Positions 32,863-45,849 of a DNA stretch of 64,000 nt are shown here, in pieces (position 1 is the stretch's first letter; every line of letters starts with the position of its first letter). A program made the translations under genes and the position numbers. The DNA lies in NCBI GenBank assembly GCA_009760855.2, contig WPIO01000082.1, forward strand, positions 122,001-186,000, read 5' to 3'. Below the pieces are notes generated by a model, which saw only the letters and a list, made by a program, of their open reading frames with translations, made no database searches and was not told the DNA's origin. This DNA is from Cristatella mucedo (Eukaryota; Bryozoa; Phylactolaemata; Cristatellidae).

Positions 32863-33035
32863 ACTGTGGGTCGCGACCCCTTTGGGGGTCGAACGACCCT
32901 TTCACTGGGGTCGCCGAAGACCATTGGAAAACACGCATTTCCACATTTTGCACACAATAATTTTATGTTTGGGGTCGCCACAATCTGATGAACTATATTA
33001 AATTGTCGCGGCATTAGGAAGGTTGAGAACCACTG
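32863..33035. mobile_element. Non-autonomous hAT element resembling SPIN, left end eroded
   Basis: Recognisable by 'GGGTCGCGACCCCTTTGGGG' and 'CGAACGACCCTTTCAC' on the left, 'AGACCATTGGAAAACAC' inside, 'GGGGTCGCCACAATCTGATG' toward the right, and the right terminus 'GGAAGGTTGAGAACCACTG' ending at 33035. From memory these match the termini of the SPIN hAT family. The outer part of the left terminal repeat is diverged or missing and I see no 8-bp duplication. It has no coding capacity. It sits about 90 bp upstream of the THOC3 start codon. A further piece of the terminal sequence (TTTCAACCTTCCTAC) lies at about 33045-33060. Confidence 0.75.
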
Positions 33036-33060
33036 GTATATAGCGTTTCAACCTTCCTAC

Positions 33061-35238
33061 AGCTTCCCTAGTTAACGTCCCATCGATAAGAGTTAACATC
33101 GAAGCTCGTACAGGTGCGGCCTGACAAGGAATCTCTGCCGAATGTATAGCACAGACCATGTAGCGAAGCAGGAGAAGTATGAGGTACCCTCCTAAAAAGT
33201 GCACACGTGTCGTGCAGTGGGAGGTCTACCGGTTTGCTCGGAGCCACCTCCAGCTTCAGAATTGAATAACGCTTAGCCGGAAGGATGCTTATAAGTACGG
33301 CAGGCAGAGTATTACCAGTCGAATGAAAATACGCAGGAGCTAGTGACCTTTATGACCGGCTCCGGAGAATCGAAAGTGTATTTTTGGGTCCGTCGGTCGC
33401 CTGCCGGCGACTTCCGCAGTATTGGTAGTAGGCGGTCGCGGTAAAGCGGACCCGACAGCCGCCGTCTGACGGTCACGGATATGAAACGAAGAGGCTCTGT
33501 AGCTAGTAAAAAATTATAGACCAAAATGCTAGGACTGTACGTCATTATTGAAGAACTTGTTCCAGAATTACGGCAATGTCGCCTCGCCATACACTCCTGA
33601 AAGCAATGGCGCTGGAGGAAGTCGCTCCAGTTATGGTTCAGCTGGTGGTTCAGCAAGTTCGTTTCTTGTGAAGAGGCGGTGCGATATTGGCCAGAGCAGC
33701 ATCATTATTTTTTTAATCATCTTTCGAGAATTTTTTAGTTCAGCCTAGTCCAAAGGAAAGTCCTTTTCAAATCGCTTTGAAGTCGACGATGCCGCGGCTG
33801 TTCTAGTTGATGACGCTCCTGATAGGCAGACGACGATGGCACAGCATGTTCTACTTCATTCATCATCGATTGAATTGAGAATCGGGAAAGAAAATTTTGA
33901 TTCCCGACCTGTTGTCCTAATTAGTCAATCGATTAGTCAGTCACGTTTATTTTTCAAGCAACTAAACTGGTGGCAATGCCAAGGAATACAGTCGACCTCT
34001 CTTTAACCATAGTCAGACAATTTTCTATGCTTGCAGGGACGCTCAACTGTCGTACTGTCTATGACCCCTTCCCATATCCTTGACTAGCACGGATAGATAG
34101 TACGTGTACTGACTAGGCTCAATGGTGCACAGGTAGCGTGCCACTGCAGCATGTTTTCTGTTTACCTTAACGAATGCATGATCCGAGATTTTTTCTTTCC
34201 GTTCAGAATCTTTCACTTAGAGTAGGTCGGTAGCGGTGCTGCAACCGGATCTCTTGCAGATGACCTGAAACTACTCTCAAATTGAATTTGCCTTTGCATT
34301 ATTACATCCACCACAGTTGATTCTTCCTGCATTTTATTGCACGTACGATTTCGTTGTGCAAGAAAATCCATCTTTGTGCTAAGAACATTGGCTTGGAGCC
34401 TTTGAGAATGGTATCGCAGCATCTGCACCCAGCGTTGCCCTGTTCAAGCAGACATCGAAGCAACTAGGATAGCTAGAGATTCACCGGAGAAATTGTTTGC
34501 TCAACACACGTTTGATAACCGTCACTACAGGAGTAAAAATAACTGATTGAAAGCCAGCGGCAGATGTGGAAGCCAATAAGTTCCGGCTGGTGCAAGATGG
34601 CGACCCGGGGAGACATAGCTTGCTTCTGCGATATCCTCTAGTCACACGACACCATACGCCGGCTTCCGTGCACACTGCTCTCAGAAACTATCAAATAATG
34701 AAGGAAAGCAACTTCCAGCACCAAATTTGTAAATTTTACAAAGCACACTAGTTTACGCCTGCTAAGAATCACTGCGGAGGTAAAATTAGGTTTAGCTTCG
34801 TCGTTAATAATAAAAAAAATGATCAAACCTCCGTATAAGAACAATGACAGAAAATGTATGCCTACATGCACTAGAGGAGCTTATACATTAAGCACGACAA
34901 AAACGGTTGGCTGGAAAACTGTCAATATATATAGAGAGGTTATACGTACGCAGAGGATGAGAATAGAGAGGTTCGACTGCACTGTTGGCAGGCTTGGAAT
35001 CGCCCGACTTGGTTGTGTAAGATGCTAAATACTCTTGCCGGTGAATGTTTCAAAGGGCATTAAAGTCTCGGCTTAACTGATAGGTCTTCGGTGCCAGTTG
35101 GCGCCGAGCTGAGCTTTGCTTAATCAGCCATTACGTGGCTAAGGTGATAAGGCACTCAGCGAATACAAAAATCCTTAACTTAATTAATTCTAGCATAGCG
35201 AGATTTTAAATAAAATAAGCCTAAAAGCACGTCCGTAT
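33061..35238. other. Intergenic DNA upstream of THOC3
   Basis: No gene, RNA or clear repeat. Short open frames (for example 33312-33656 minus) show no motif that I recognise. Confidence 0.4.
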
Positions 35239-35241
35239 CTC

Positions 35242-35328
<87 letters not shown>
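35239..35328. repeat. (CT)n microsatellite
   Basis: About 45 CT units, almost uninterrupted. Followed at 35378-35450 by C-rich and G-rich runs. Confidence 0.97.
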
Positions 35329-36029
35329 ACCAGACTGTCCCTACCACCTACAGCCCTGGCGCGATATAGGGGTAGGTCGTCTCCTACCCTCCCCACCCCC
35401 TCAAGGGAAGAGGCGATTGCCCCCCCCCCCCCGCCCTACCCCTCCCGTCGGGCCCCTGATTACGGGTCTGGTAATGGGGGCGCCCAGGGGATTCACTCAT
35501 TCACGCTGCTGCAAAAACCTCATTGCTCACTTTCCTTGACAAATTCAACAGTAAGGATTGACTGTCCTAATCCTGCACAATGGAGTTGCTACCCTGCTTT
35601 GGATAGCTGCCGGCTTCGGGGGGGGGCATGTGACTGTCAGCATCGCTCGCTCCAGACATCCTTCCTGTCCGGCAGACTGTACCAACACTATCCTCTCTTT
35701 CTGCTTTTCCACCGGAGCTGCTCCGACTCTTTGCCAGCGAGCGCCATCAGCATTTGAGAAGTGTGTACACGCGATAATGCATTTCCTCAACAGCAATGTC
35801 TTGCCTACCAGCAGGCCGGAGTCACCTGCTCGGGTGAAGCTAGGCTTCTTAGAGGAGCTTTTTTTGCTTCTTAAACGATCTTAAAGTTTTCATATTTTAT
35901 TCCGGTTTACCTTCCAAGTCAGCCAAGTTAGATGCCCTTCTTACTATAAGGCTTTCAGGAAGTGGTAGGATGCGGTTTACTTTTTGGCTAGGTCTTATGA
36001 GAATGATAACCTAATGACTAATCAGAAAG
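35329..36029. other. Unassigned intergenic DNA
   Basis: Starts with C-rich homopolymer runs. An open frame at 35558-35884 has no recognisable motif. Confidence 0.35.
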
Positions 36030-36850
36030 ATCGTATAGGGTAATGTATCTCCGTTTGTGACTCCACAAAGCCATAAAGACTAAGTGGGTGTTACGCAGGA
36101 GAGTTTTGTATAGCGCACTCACAGCCTAATTGGCTTTCGTTACGCATTCGGTAGCCAACAGACTTCATCTCACGCAACAAAGAGAAAGTGCATAGCATAG
36201 CAAAGCATAGCAGAGTCAGGAGAGCAGTTGAGGTAGTGAGTAGTGGCGAAGTAGCACCTCAGGACCGCTGAAAAGGATGAGCAATAGTTCGCAGCAGGAG
36301 AGTAGTTGTCGTTGCGTAAGAATTGTGGAAGCGAGTTCCACAGTCTAGGACTTGCAGAGCTATAGCTTCTGTCGCCAACGGTCTTTAAGCAAAGGAATGG
36401 AACAGCTAATGTATTGCCTATACAGGACCTGAGGGAACAAAGAGGCTGAAACTGGTGCAGCAGTTCTGCTAGGTACGAAGGAGCCAAACCGTGGCCTTGG
36501 CCTTGTGGGTCAGCGTAAGAACTCTGCTCTGTATCCGTTGATCAACCGGCATCCATCCTAGCTCTTTTAGCAAAGGAGACACGCGGTGAAACCTCTGGGA
36601 CTTGAAGACTAGCCTTGTAGCCATATTCAATGCCAGCTGCAGTGGCCTAGTTGCTTTCTTTGGTAGCCCAGCCAAAAGAGAAATACAATAATCAAGCCAC
36701 GACAGAACTAAGGAGCTAGTTAATATTTTTGCAAGCCACTGGTGCACCTGCATTGATAATAATAACAAGTGATTGAATGATATAGGCGTTGATCGGGACT
36801 TTCCAAGCAGCCCGTTTTTATCGAATACTCTGAGCCCCAACTAACACTGC
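36030..36850 (-). mobile_element. LINE family B, 3' half (longest copy)
   Basis: Minus-strand frames 36840-36469 and 36487-36170 together give the RT C-terminal region: 'LSWLDYCISLLAGLPKKATR', 'LQLALNMATRLVF', 'LGWMPVDQRIQSRVLTLTHK', then 'APSYLAELLHQFQP' and '[20 protein letters not shown]' with 'RLWNSLP'. Spacing matches L2/CR1-like ORF2 ends, but the sequence differs clearly from family A, defining a second lineage. Confidence 0.8.
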
Positions 36851-39099
36851 ATTTTCCAGCAAAATAATGATTTCCATGGCCTACTCGCACCAACTCATCA
36901 ATGGTATTGCAATGGCGTATTCAAAATCTTCGCTTGAGTCGCTAAATTTCAACCTCGATGAACGGATCGAAAGATCAAAGCTTCGAGATCCTCTCGGGTA
37001 TACTAAATTTAAATCATAATAATATAGTTTAAATCATAATAATATAGGTTTTTTCAAAGAATCTTGGGAGTTTCTAGTCTATCCAGACGCATACTGTTAT
37101 TTCACCTATTATTTTAATAGCTTAACTCTTATGCTATCGTTACAAAGCTGAATGCTCTATATAGTCTGGGGTAGTCTTTTCAGCTCTGCCCAACGCGCGC
37201 CACTTGGAAAAATTTTTCGACGTTCTATAAGGAAGTAGTCCCATTTTGAGAGCCTGAAACAGCGAGCTGGTGGCGCTCCGGTCGGTGAAATTCTTTTAGA
37301 CCTGCTTAAAAATTAGTCCCACTTTAGCAGCTCCAAACGAAGTAATATACCTTCCAGTCAATGATAACCCCATCTGAAACCAGGAACTCTCGCGAAGAGT
37401 AAAAACCGCTTTAATAGTATTTCTAGCCCCATCTAAAAAAAAAACTGCTGGAGCCTCACTTTGAAGAATACTTTATCCGCTCACTGAGCGTCAAGCATTA
37501 AGATACTATGCACAAAATCGGGACGACGCTCTTATCGAGAACTGTATTGTGGCGAATCGCCATCGTATTTAGATAGGTAAATTCAGACCTTACAGAAACA
37601 GGCTGCTCTGCCATCGGCTGGAACGAGTAGCCAATCGGTAGGGAGAGCTGCTAACGATGATTTCTAAACCTACTTTCTAAGATCGGTTCGTTAACTTGCT
37701 ATTTCACTGGCAAACTGCAGGCAGACGGTGCAATGGAGGTACCACTAGTGAATAGGTAAGTAGGGGGAGAAATAATTTTTTCTACTGAGAGATGAGGAAC
37801 TAGGACTTACGAGGCAGAGAAGCTGTTTTAGAAGATTACCAATACATCAAGCTTAACCGTCAAAACATTTCCTCGTCTTGTACTGAAAAGAGACTAGGGA
37901 AAAGGCTTTCTCGGAAGGGATCCGTCAGGCTGTGCCTAGTAGCAGCCCATCCTGCAATAATGAACTCAGCTGCGCCTGTTTCCATAGTTTGGTTTAGCAA
38001 GCCTGAGCAAGTAAGCGGCTACCAATTCATTTGTTATCGTCTATGTAAACGTGTTTTATTGTTTGAAAAAATATTTTGAAACTTGCTGCTTCTTTAATAA
38101 TAGTTTCTCACCACACGTTTCGGTGGCTCGCTAAATATTTTGGTGCTTGTCGTAAAAATACATTGCTAATGGTTTACGCGTGGTTCATAAGTTAATTCTC
38201 ATTAATTTGTGCGACTGTGCTCTTGCGTCATTCTACTGAGTTTATTCCTAAATTTCTTCCGTCATTCTCTGGAAATACTCATTTTTGTTACAGTGAATAG
38301 TGAAATTCGTGTGGTTTTGTGAATGACACTACAGAATATAGACAGCTGTTGCTGGTTAATCAGCAAAAACGTTTACTGAAATGTTGTCGCCATTTTATTT
38401 TACTTTTTTCAAAAATCTTTCCTAGCTGCGGGTAAAAATGATGTGCAAAAGTATCTCGAGCAGATAGGCTACCCACATTAGATTCGCAGGCACTATTTCA
38501 ACAAAAAGGAGCTTCTTCAGTGGGTTACTAAGTGCCCTTGGAGCTTCAAATTACAGTTTACTTCACTGCTACACAGGCCGGACCACGGGTGGAAATAGTT
38601 GCAAGCATGGTATGCAAGTGTACGCTCCTGTTGAGATTAAGCCCATGAACTCCATGGTAGTTACTAGATGTCAGTCGATTGGGCCGATGAATGAGCATCA
38701 GATGAGCAGATTAAGAAGAGCCACAGTAGCCAGCCGTGGCCTTGATATAAGGCTGCCTCGAAAACTCTTAGCTTCATTCCATGGACACACGAATATTCGA
38801 CTTCAGGGGATTTATATAAATCTATTCACAGTTGTAATCGTTGCTAGATTCGATGTAAGGTAAGTGAAAGTGATGGTCAATCATAGGCGTCCGATAAATC
38901 TGGCAAACATAATTTTTTTTACAAAAGTCATGTTACAGAAATAAAACTAGTTATTTCTTATCGATTTGTATGCGCTCATCACGAATATGACAAGTCAAAT
39001 TGCAATTTTTTTGTAATCTGCAATAAATTAATGTTTACTTCACGAAATGCATGCCAATAGTAATAGGCCTACGGTTAAAACCGGTAAAAGAGAAGTCAT
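36851..39099. other. Unassigned intergenic DNA
   Basis: AT-rich. It includes a direct tandem duplication of about 20 bp at 37008-37045 and an open frame at 38612-38863 without recognisable motifs. Confidence 0.4.
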
Positions 39100-40801
39100 A
39101 GAATACGTCTTTAGATTTCTTCGCCTGTCTCTTGTACAGCTGTTCGGGAGCATTTCTGGGGAAATTCAGCAATAATCAGCCAGCGTTGTAGTGGATGGAC
39201 CATTTTTCCTTGTATCTGTGTTCCATTGCTGTGATATCTTTATGAAAACGCTCACCATGATATTAGTAGAAACACGGCAGTGACAACGAGCGCTCATACC
39301 TTAGCATATCAAGTCCGTATCCATAAAGTAGACATGTCTATTTAACAGCAGCGGACGGTTACAGACGTACTCCAACGACAATGTGGCCTAGAGCTCACGT
39401 CAGCACCAATGCCAATATCCTGAGTCTCTAATACTGACAGTGCCTCGAATACTCACAACCCTCTTGCTCAGGGCGCCGGCCTTTTTAACGACCTCAGAGA
39501 AAAACCATAGCATAATCTCATTTTCGCAAATGATCGCATAACCTCATAATCGCGAATAATAGCTTACAACAATGATTTGGCTGGTTTAGCTCGCGCCGCC
39601 GTTACAACATATTGCAGCCAAGTTTCTGATGCTGCATCAGCATGTCTTTTACTGTTCCTTGCATTTTTCTGCCCTGACAATACCGAGATCGTTTGAGGAC
39701 ACTAGGCGAAAAGCATCATGTCATGCTTGTTTCGCATCACCCTGCACCAAGTTGTTGAACCGGTCATCTCTGAAGGGTTCTCGAATCTGAGGACCCACAA
39801 AACTCTATTTTCTTCGCTGAGTCGAGGGAATTGTTCATGCAGGTATCGGAAACCTGGCGAAGTTCGGTCCATGGCTTTCACGAAGTTCTTCATCAAACCT
39901 AGTTTGACGTGAAGGGGTGGTAGCATGATTTTGCGAGCCTAAGCCAAAGCTGGATGCTGGATATTCTTCTTTCCGACTGCTAAATTTTGTCTGCAAGTCC
40001 ATTCTTTCCGCAAGTAGTGCATTTTCCTTGCTCGGCTCTCCCACTCACATAAGGAACACGTCTATTTTGTATATTCCTGCTGCAGTCCCATTAAAAGAAC
40101 AAATGCCTTCAAATCACCACGAGATGCCAGCTGTACTAGTTATACTCAATGGAATTCAGTCGTTGCTTCAAGTTATTGTATGTCTCTTTCTTGTGGACAG
40201 CATCCGCTACTGGGATAGATGGAAGACGGTTTCCATTGGGCAAAAGCACAGCCTTAAGACTCAGTTTTGAAGAGTCTCCAAATAGTCTCCATTCTTGTGG
40301 GTCACATGTGATTTGTAAAGCGTTCATGAGGCCCTCAATATCGGAACAGAATACCAGATGTTTTTTCTTTCTGACGAAAGGCTCCAAGTTCTGGTCGCGC
40401 TTTCGATACAAAGTAATTGTGATATTTTCTTCGAGAAGATTCCATTGTTGGAGTCTTGATCCAAACAACTCTGCTTTTTCTTGGATAATTCCAAATCCCG
40501 AACCAGGTCATTTGGTTCTTTCTGTGTCATTCTGTATGGGTTGAATGATGCCCCACGGTGGAAAATCGGGATCGCTGCATGCTGACGTACCAGGAGAAAA
40601 ACATGTCGGTTCACCCTTGTCCTCATCAGGTGAATCAAGAGAATATTCTGCAGGAGGTTCTGGAATAGAAAGTCTCCCAGCATGCGGAACTGGTCTCAAT
40701 GCAGATGAAATGTTCTTTTGTTTCGCTATTCTGCCGGAAAGAGGAGGAACCAAACAGTGGTAACCGCCATTTATGTGGTTGCTTAGCTCTCTCCACACCA
40801 T
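39100..40801 (-). pseudogene. Relic of a dispersed multicopy protein family (function unknown)
   Basis: Minus-strand segments read in order as one decayed protein: 40801-40508 ('CLVPPLSGRIAKQK', 'PVPHAGRLSIPEPP'), 40468-40136 ('GSRLQQWNLLEENITITLYR', 'DIEGLMNAL', 'EWRLFGDSSKLSLKAVLL', 'NGNRLPSIPVADAVHKKETY'), 39926-39702 ('LPPLHVKLGLMKNFVKAMDR') and about 39290-39180 ('GERFHKDITAMEHRYKEKW'). I recognise this arrangement from uncharacterised proteins present in many near-identical copies in some arthropod and cnidarian genomes, which suggests a mobile or amplified family. I do not know its function. Stops and frameshifts separate the blocks, so this copy is dead. Confidence 0.7.
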
Positions 40802-40822
40802 GGAGACTGATTACAATGGCGT

Positions 40823-42345
40823 TGATAATAATAATTAAAATAATAATAAAAATGCGTGTGATATAGCACCCTCAGAGAACTCAATCTCTTCCTAGGCACT
40901 TTACATTTTCGGCAAAGTAAGCATGATCGAATGGTTAGTGAAAACATGCTCAATATCAACAAGCATAACGCGGTTAGAGGTGACATGCACAGGATCAGCA
41001 TGAAAATGTGGTTAGTGGCAACAAGCACAATGACAGCTCACATAAGCATATGAAGGATGATTCACTTGGACCCATCAAATGCTGTGACTAATCGATGAGT
41101 TTTAGCTTCTTTTTAAATGTCGTCAAGTCAGGTTCAAGTCAAGTCAATGTCATGACGCCAATCGGAAGTAAGTTCCAGGCTTCGGGGACCATACGAACTA
41201 AAGGTGCGGTCTCCAAAGGATTTGAGGTTAGTACTAGGTGTAGGTAAACGATTCGATTCAGAAAACGGGTGGTACGATGCTTAGCCTGGTGGGGGAGCAG
41301 ATCTGATAGGTAGGCTGGACCGATAGAATGAAGGGACCTAAAAGTGAGTGACAAAGAGTTAAAGTCGGTGCACTGTTTGACTGGGAGCCAGTGCAGTTTG
41401 GCGAGAGGTGGTGAGATGTGGTAACTGCGACAGTCAGGAGAGACAAGCCTAGCTGCAGAGTTTTGCATCAGCCACAAGCACCAGATTACATAGGCCGGTA
41501 GACTTGCTAACAGTAAGTTATAGAAGTTGAGACGGGATGTTACAAATGCATGGACTAATTTAGATGTTGTATCCATGTCTAAACAATTCCGAATTTTAGC
41601 AATATTGTGTAACTGAAAGTAGGCAGACTTGACTGTAGAGCTGATGTGGTCATCTAATGAAAGGTCACTTTGGAGCATGACACATAGATTTCGTACAGAT
41701 TCAACAGGAGATGTGCTGGCAGAGTCGATTTCGAGCATTAACCTTTCCAATTTATGAATCACACTTGGCTTGCCCATAACTGGTAAGTTGGTTGTATGAT
41801 CATTCAATTTAAGAAAATTTGCTGCCATCTATTTGTGGATGTCATCAATACCGGCAGCAAGGAAGCTAAAAGAACTCGACGTGCTGGAGGGATGGGAGGG
41901 ACAAAAGCAAAGGTACAACTGAATGTCATCTGCATAGAAGTGAAAGCCTAGATTGTGTCTGGCAATCACGTCGGCAAGAGGGAGAGTATAAATCATTAAA
42001 AGAATGGGACCAAGCACAGAGCCCTGAGGTACCCCATACTTCAGAGGTTCATCAGATGATCTGTGTCTGTTCACATCAATACTCTCGAGTTTCCCACTGA
42101 GATAGGACCTGAACCATTGTAGTGCAGCGCCAGTGATGCGCAGGCGAGATGAGTAGTGGTCTAGAAGGACTTGGTGATCGATAGTATCGAACGCTGTCGA
42201 GAGATTGAGGAAAAAAGGCAAATACTCTACCAAAGTCTGCATTCCTAAGTTGGTCGTTATACACACGAAGCAGAGGCGATTCTTTGGAGCGATTAGCTCT
42301 AGAACGAGACTGGAACTTATTCGCAAGGTTTTAAGTTTCAATATA
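40823..42345 (-). mobile_element. LINE family A, reverse transcriptase and 3'UTR (best RT in the window)
   Basis: Minus frame 42341-41829 carries reverse-transcriptase motifs in order: 'LNLSTAFDTIDHQVLLDHY' (first catalytic Asp block), 'GAALQWFRSYLSGKLESIDV', 'GVPQGSVLGPILLMIYTLPL' and 'FHFYADDIQLYL' (YADD active site). Frame 41828-41139 continues with the thumb/C-terminal region ending 'SLLPIGVMTLT'. The 3'UTR with hairpin module (40865-40900) and ATT-rich tail follows to 40823. At least one frame break and no N-terminal endonuclease, so it is a 5'-truncated dead copy with all RT catalytic residues still readable. Confidence 0.9.
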
Positions 42346-42584
42346 CTAGTTCAGCTGATCTGCCATGACTGGTGATCTGTTGCCATTCAACCACTGTGAA
42401 AGCTCTGTTGAACAAGTAGCTCAGCATATTAGCAGGACCAAGGTTGGTCTTGGTCACCAACCTTGCATCCGAAGTCAAGATGATATGCCTTCTTCACTTA
42501 AGTAGTGATACTTTTCTTCTGGCTGGCAAATGTCACTTCCCCATAAATATAGCGAACCTTGTCCACGGTATTAATGCACTTAAA

Positions 42585-42811
42585 CAATTATAACAATAAT
42601 AGCAATAATAATACATGTGATAGCTCCCACAGGGAACTCGGTCTCTTTCTAGGCACTTTACGTCAGCTGCAAAGGAAGCACGGTCGAATGGTTAGTGGTA
42701 GCATGCTCAATGACCACAATCCTAATATGGTTAGGGGTGACATGCTCAGGGTCAACATGCAAATATGCTCAGTCTTAGTGGCAGCATGCACAGTGTCAGC
42801 ACGGAGGAAGG
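42585..42811 (-). mobile_element. LINE family A, 3'UTR fragment
   Basis: Minus-strand 3'UTR with hairpin module (42627-42660), '...GCATGC...CACTGTGCATGCTGCC' at the far end and an (ATT)n-type tail at 42585. Confidence 0.8.
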
Positions 42812-44149
42812 GATGTAAGATAAACTGGTACATATCACAGATAATCGGTGCATCGAGCTTATCATACCACTCAGTATATCTTACGGTGCTCTGCTGGTAC
42901 CACAAAATAACATCCTTTGAAAACTGCAACTACTTTGGAATCAGCAAGTTGATCCAGATACTGCTAAGCTGACTAATTCCCCACGTTTTTGCACCTGGTA
43001 AGCAAACCTAGGTGGTAGAGTGCATCATATGCTATTAGTACTGTTAACTCATCAGAATTCTGATTTAGCCACAATTTTGTTGACAGAGATAATTAAAATG
43101 CTGAACATTTTTAAGGTTCCTAAGGTGCATTGATTTTTGGGCCAGCACTGTTTGTCAAGCTTAATAATTTTGAACGTATTTCTGATCCATAAACGAAAGT
43201 CACTGCTGATTTGCTAGCTGGGGCTGACCAATGGAAACAAAGCAGACACAATTTGCATATTAAAATTTGAATGAAAAATGCATCGTCATGGTTGAGATTG
43301 AAAGAGATCAACAAGAATTTACAAAACTATAATCCTCAAAGGTGGCAGTAATAAAAGATAGGTTTCAGTTTGTTTGCCAATAAACCTATTAAAAAATTGA
43401 TTCCTCGTCAGTAGGGCAGGTTCGCCAGCTAGGTCATACCTGCTGACGAACGCACACACACTCTAAAGATATTACTGTTCTGTATTGTACCTCAATGGAT
43501 AAAATAACAACAGTTTCATGTAATAGCATCGTTAACTGTCTCCCATAAAGCCTGAAATATATTAAAGGCTCGACCTTTTCGACTGGGCTTTATGGTGTCA
43601 GCTTACTGCAGCAGCCGCCTAGCAGTTGTGCTGCATCGCATCGGAAAATGATGGAATCAACTCTGGACGACTTTTTCATTACGGTATTATTCAAAATACG
43701 ATGCAATATTACATCAGTCTGCCTCTTATTTTGGATGTTGTTGCAGTCCCACTGGATCAATTTACACGGTAAAACATTGAAAATGAACTACATGAAATAT
43801 CTTCAAAACGAGAGCCAATTAACAACTGTTCTAAATATATTTGAGTTCAACACACTTAGATACTACAGATTAGGGCCTTTTTAATTCAGTAACGATTTGA
43901 ATGTTGACCGGTGTAATTTGAAATCCTTTGCTTCAATGTTGTGTGCCATAATTTGCGTATGTCCGACCGGCATTACTAGCTTCATGACGAGATAGACGAA
44001 ACCTTGTTAATGAGCACTACCTTGCAAAAATATTTATATATGACTGCATAAGCGGTCTGACTACCTTATAGAATGCAGAGCAAGCTAATTTTATGATAGA
44101 TTTTGTGTTTCGTTTTAGTATCATCATGAGTAGGTTTTTAAATATATAC
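42812..44149. other. Unassigned intergenic DNA
   Basis: AT-rich. The open frame at 43648-43884 has no motif I recognise. Confidence 0.35.
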
Positions 44150-44157
44150 ACACATAA

Positions 44158-44189
<32 letters not shown>

Positions 44190-44207
44190 ACGTACGTGTG
44201 TGTGTGT
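44150..44207. repeat. (TA)n(TG)n compound microsatellite
   Basis: (TA)n followed by (TG)n with an internal TACGTACG interruption. Confidence 0.9.
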
Positions 44208-44479
44208 TGACTGAAAAATTTAAATATGCGATTAAACATACTTTGATTGAAACGGATCCGAATTAAGTAACTACCGAGTGGATACATTGATCAAAGCTTG
44301 GCTGAGTCGACATGATTTGAGTCTGCAAAACTCGTGGACTCGGCTGATATATCCCCCATTCATGTACGTAATTTTCATGGCTTGTTTTCTGACACGACTT
44401 GAACTCAGCTGTAATGAGCCCGAAATATGGTAATATGTATATTTCGAAGTCCTTAGAAGAGATGATGGTCTATGCACTG

Positions 44480-44605
44480 ACCCTTATACATACATAAATA
44501 CGTAGGGGCTCGAGCCCACGGCCTCGGCCGTCAAATGCATTCATCTTGACCTGGGTCGAGACGGGCACCAGTCCCTTGGCCAAACCAGCACGGCGAAATG
44601 CTGCC
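44480..44605 (-). mobile_element. SINE family A head
   Basis: Minus strand: 'CGTGCTGGTTTGGCCAAGGG' and 'GCCGTGGGCTCGAGCCCC' in the same order and spacing as the other SINE A heads. It has no hairpin-module tail; it ends near a TACATACATA stretch. Confidence 0.65.
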
Positions 44606-45430
44606 GGCGCCTAAGCCACTATGAATCAGACAGGTATTTATAGGCTCAGGCACCCATCCTTTACAATGAGGTCAACCAACAGCTTCGTGCCGAGCAAATT
44701 TTGTAGAAGCGGAATATTCCTTATTTAGAGCATAATACACGGTCAGCTACTAGACACTTTATTCGCCACCGTTGGAGAGGGAAGAGTTCAGGCCGACGGC
44801 AAGCAGAGAAAAGGGCGTCCACTTCCGCCCTAGTAGCAGGAAGCGAGTGTCCTGCGTTCGTCACGATCAGGACGGATGTGGGTTCGGATGCGGCTGAATG
44901 GTATTGGGCTGACATCGCAGCTGGGCAGGCAATTAAGTTGGGTGGCCGGTGGCCGCTGCAAGTTCTTCGAACCTTCAGGTTCGACATCGATGCATTGCAG
45001 GCGAATGTCAATGAGAATGTCTATCAGCGTAGCCGCCTGCAGTAGCCAAACTGCCGACTGCAGGTTTCGCTGTGTGCTTTTCGCTAAGCTCCAGCTCATT
45101 CTCGTCTCGACGTGTGGCTTAACTTTCGCTTAGTGAACAGTAGACCGACCTTGGCATCATTCTCACTGTTTTCTTGATTCTATGAGTATAGGAGTGAGCC
45201 GACTCGTAGTTTCCTGAGAGGTATGTAAACGATTTTTGTAATCTGCGGCAGAGGCTTAGTGAGACCTTTCGGCTCCCGGGGACAAAGCTAGACATGGTCC
45301 ATTGTCAGAAAGATCAGCAAAATAGCTCAACCGAAGAAGAAATGCAAAACACACGCTAGTAGGCGAGTGGAGAAATTTGTATTAACTGTAGTACAGGTAC
45401 AAGGTAGCCATCGCAGCTTTAACTTGGAAG
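44606..45430. other. Unassigned intergenic DNA
   Basis: Open frames 44721-45133 on both strands overlap and show no recognisable motif. Confidence 0.35.
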
Positions 45431-45439
45431 AATTCTTCT

Positions 45440-45735
45440 GGCCTTGAGCATGGCAAACTGGTCTATTACAGTTTCAAAGTCAATTTTCTCAAGTGTTTCT
45501 TTCTCTATGGTTAATAAGGACAAATCAGAGAGTCGATCTTACCCCATTATGCCCTCAAATAAGACTGGATTATCTACAGCGTTTGGTGGATCTTTGGGTT
45601 TCGTCCTTAATGTGCACGTACCTGCTCACACTTTGCCTGCTATTTGCGGATGTTACCACCAATCGTTTGGTATTGCTTCCTATACAGCATCTCTAAAGTG
45701 CCTAGAAAGAGATTCAGTTCTCTGAAGGCGCTATA
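45440..45735 (+). mobile_element. LINE family A, 3' end
   Basis: 'CAGCGTTTGGTGGATCTTTG' and the 3'UTR, ending in the hairpin module (45697-45732) that passes directly into a (TA)n/(TG)n microsatellite. Confidence 0.75.
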
Positions 45736-45749
45736 TATATATATATACA

Positions 45750-45843
<94 letters not shown>
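45732..45843. repeat. (TA)n(TG)n microsatellite
   Basis: (TA)n at 45732-45760 then about 40 TG units. It begins at the exact end of the LINE 3' module, so it probably grew from the retrotransposon tail. Confidence 0.95.
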
Positions 45844-45845
<2 letters not shown>

Positions 45846-45849
45846 TACT

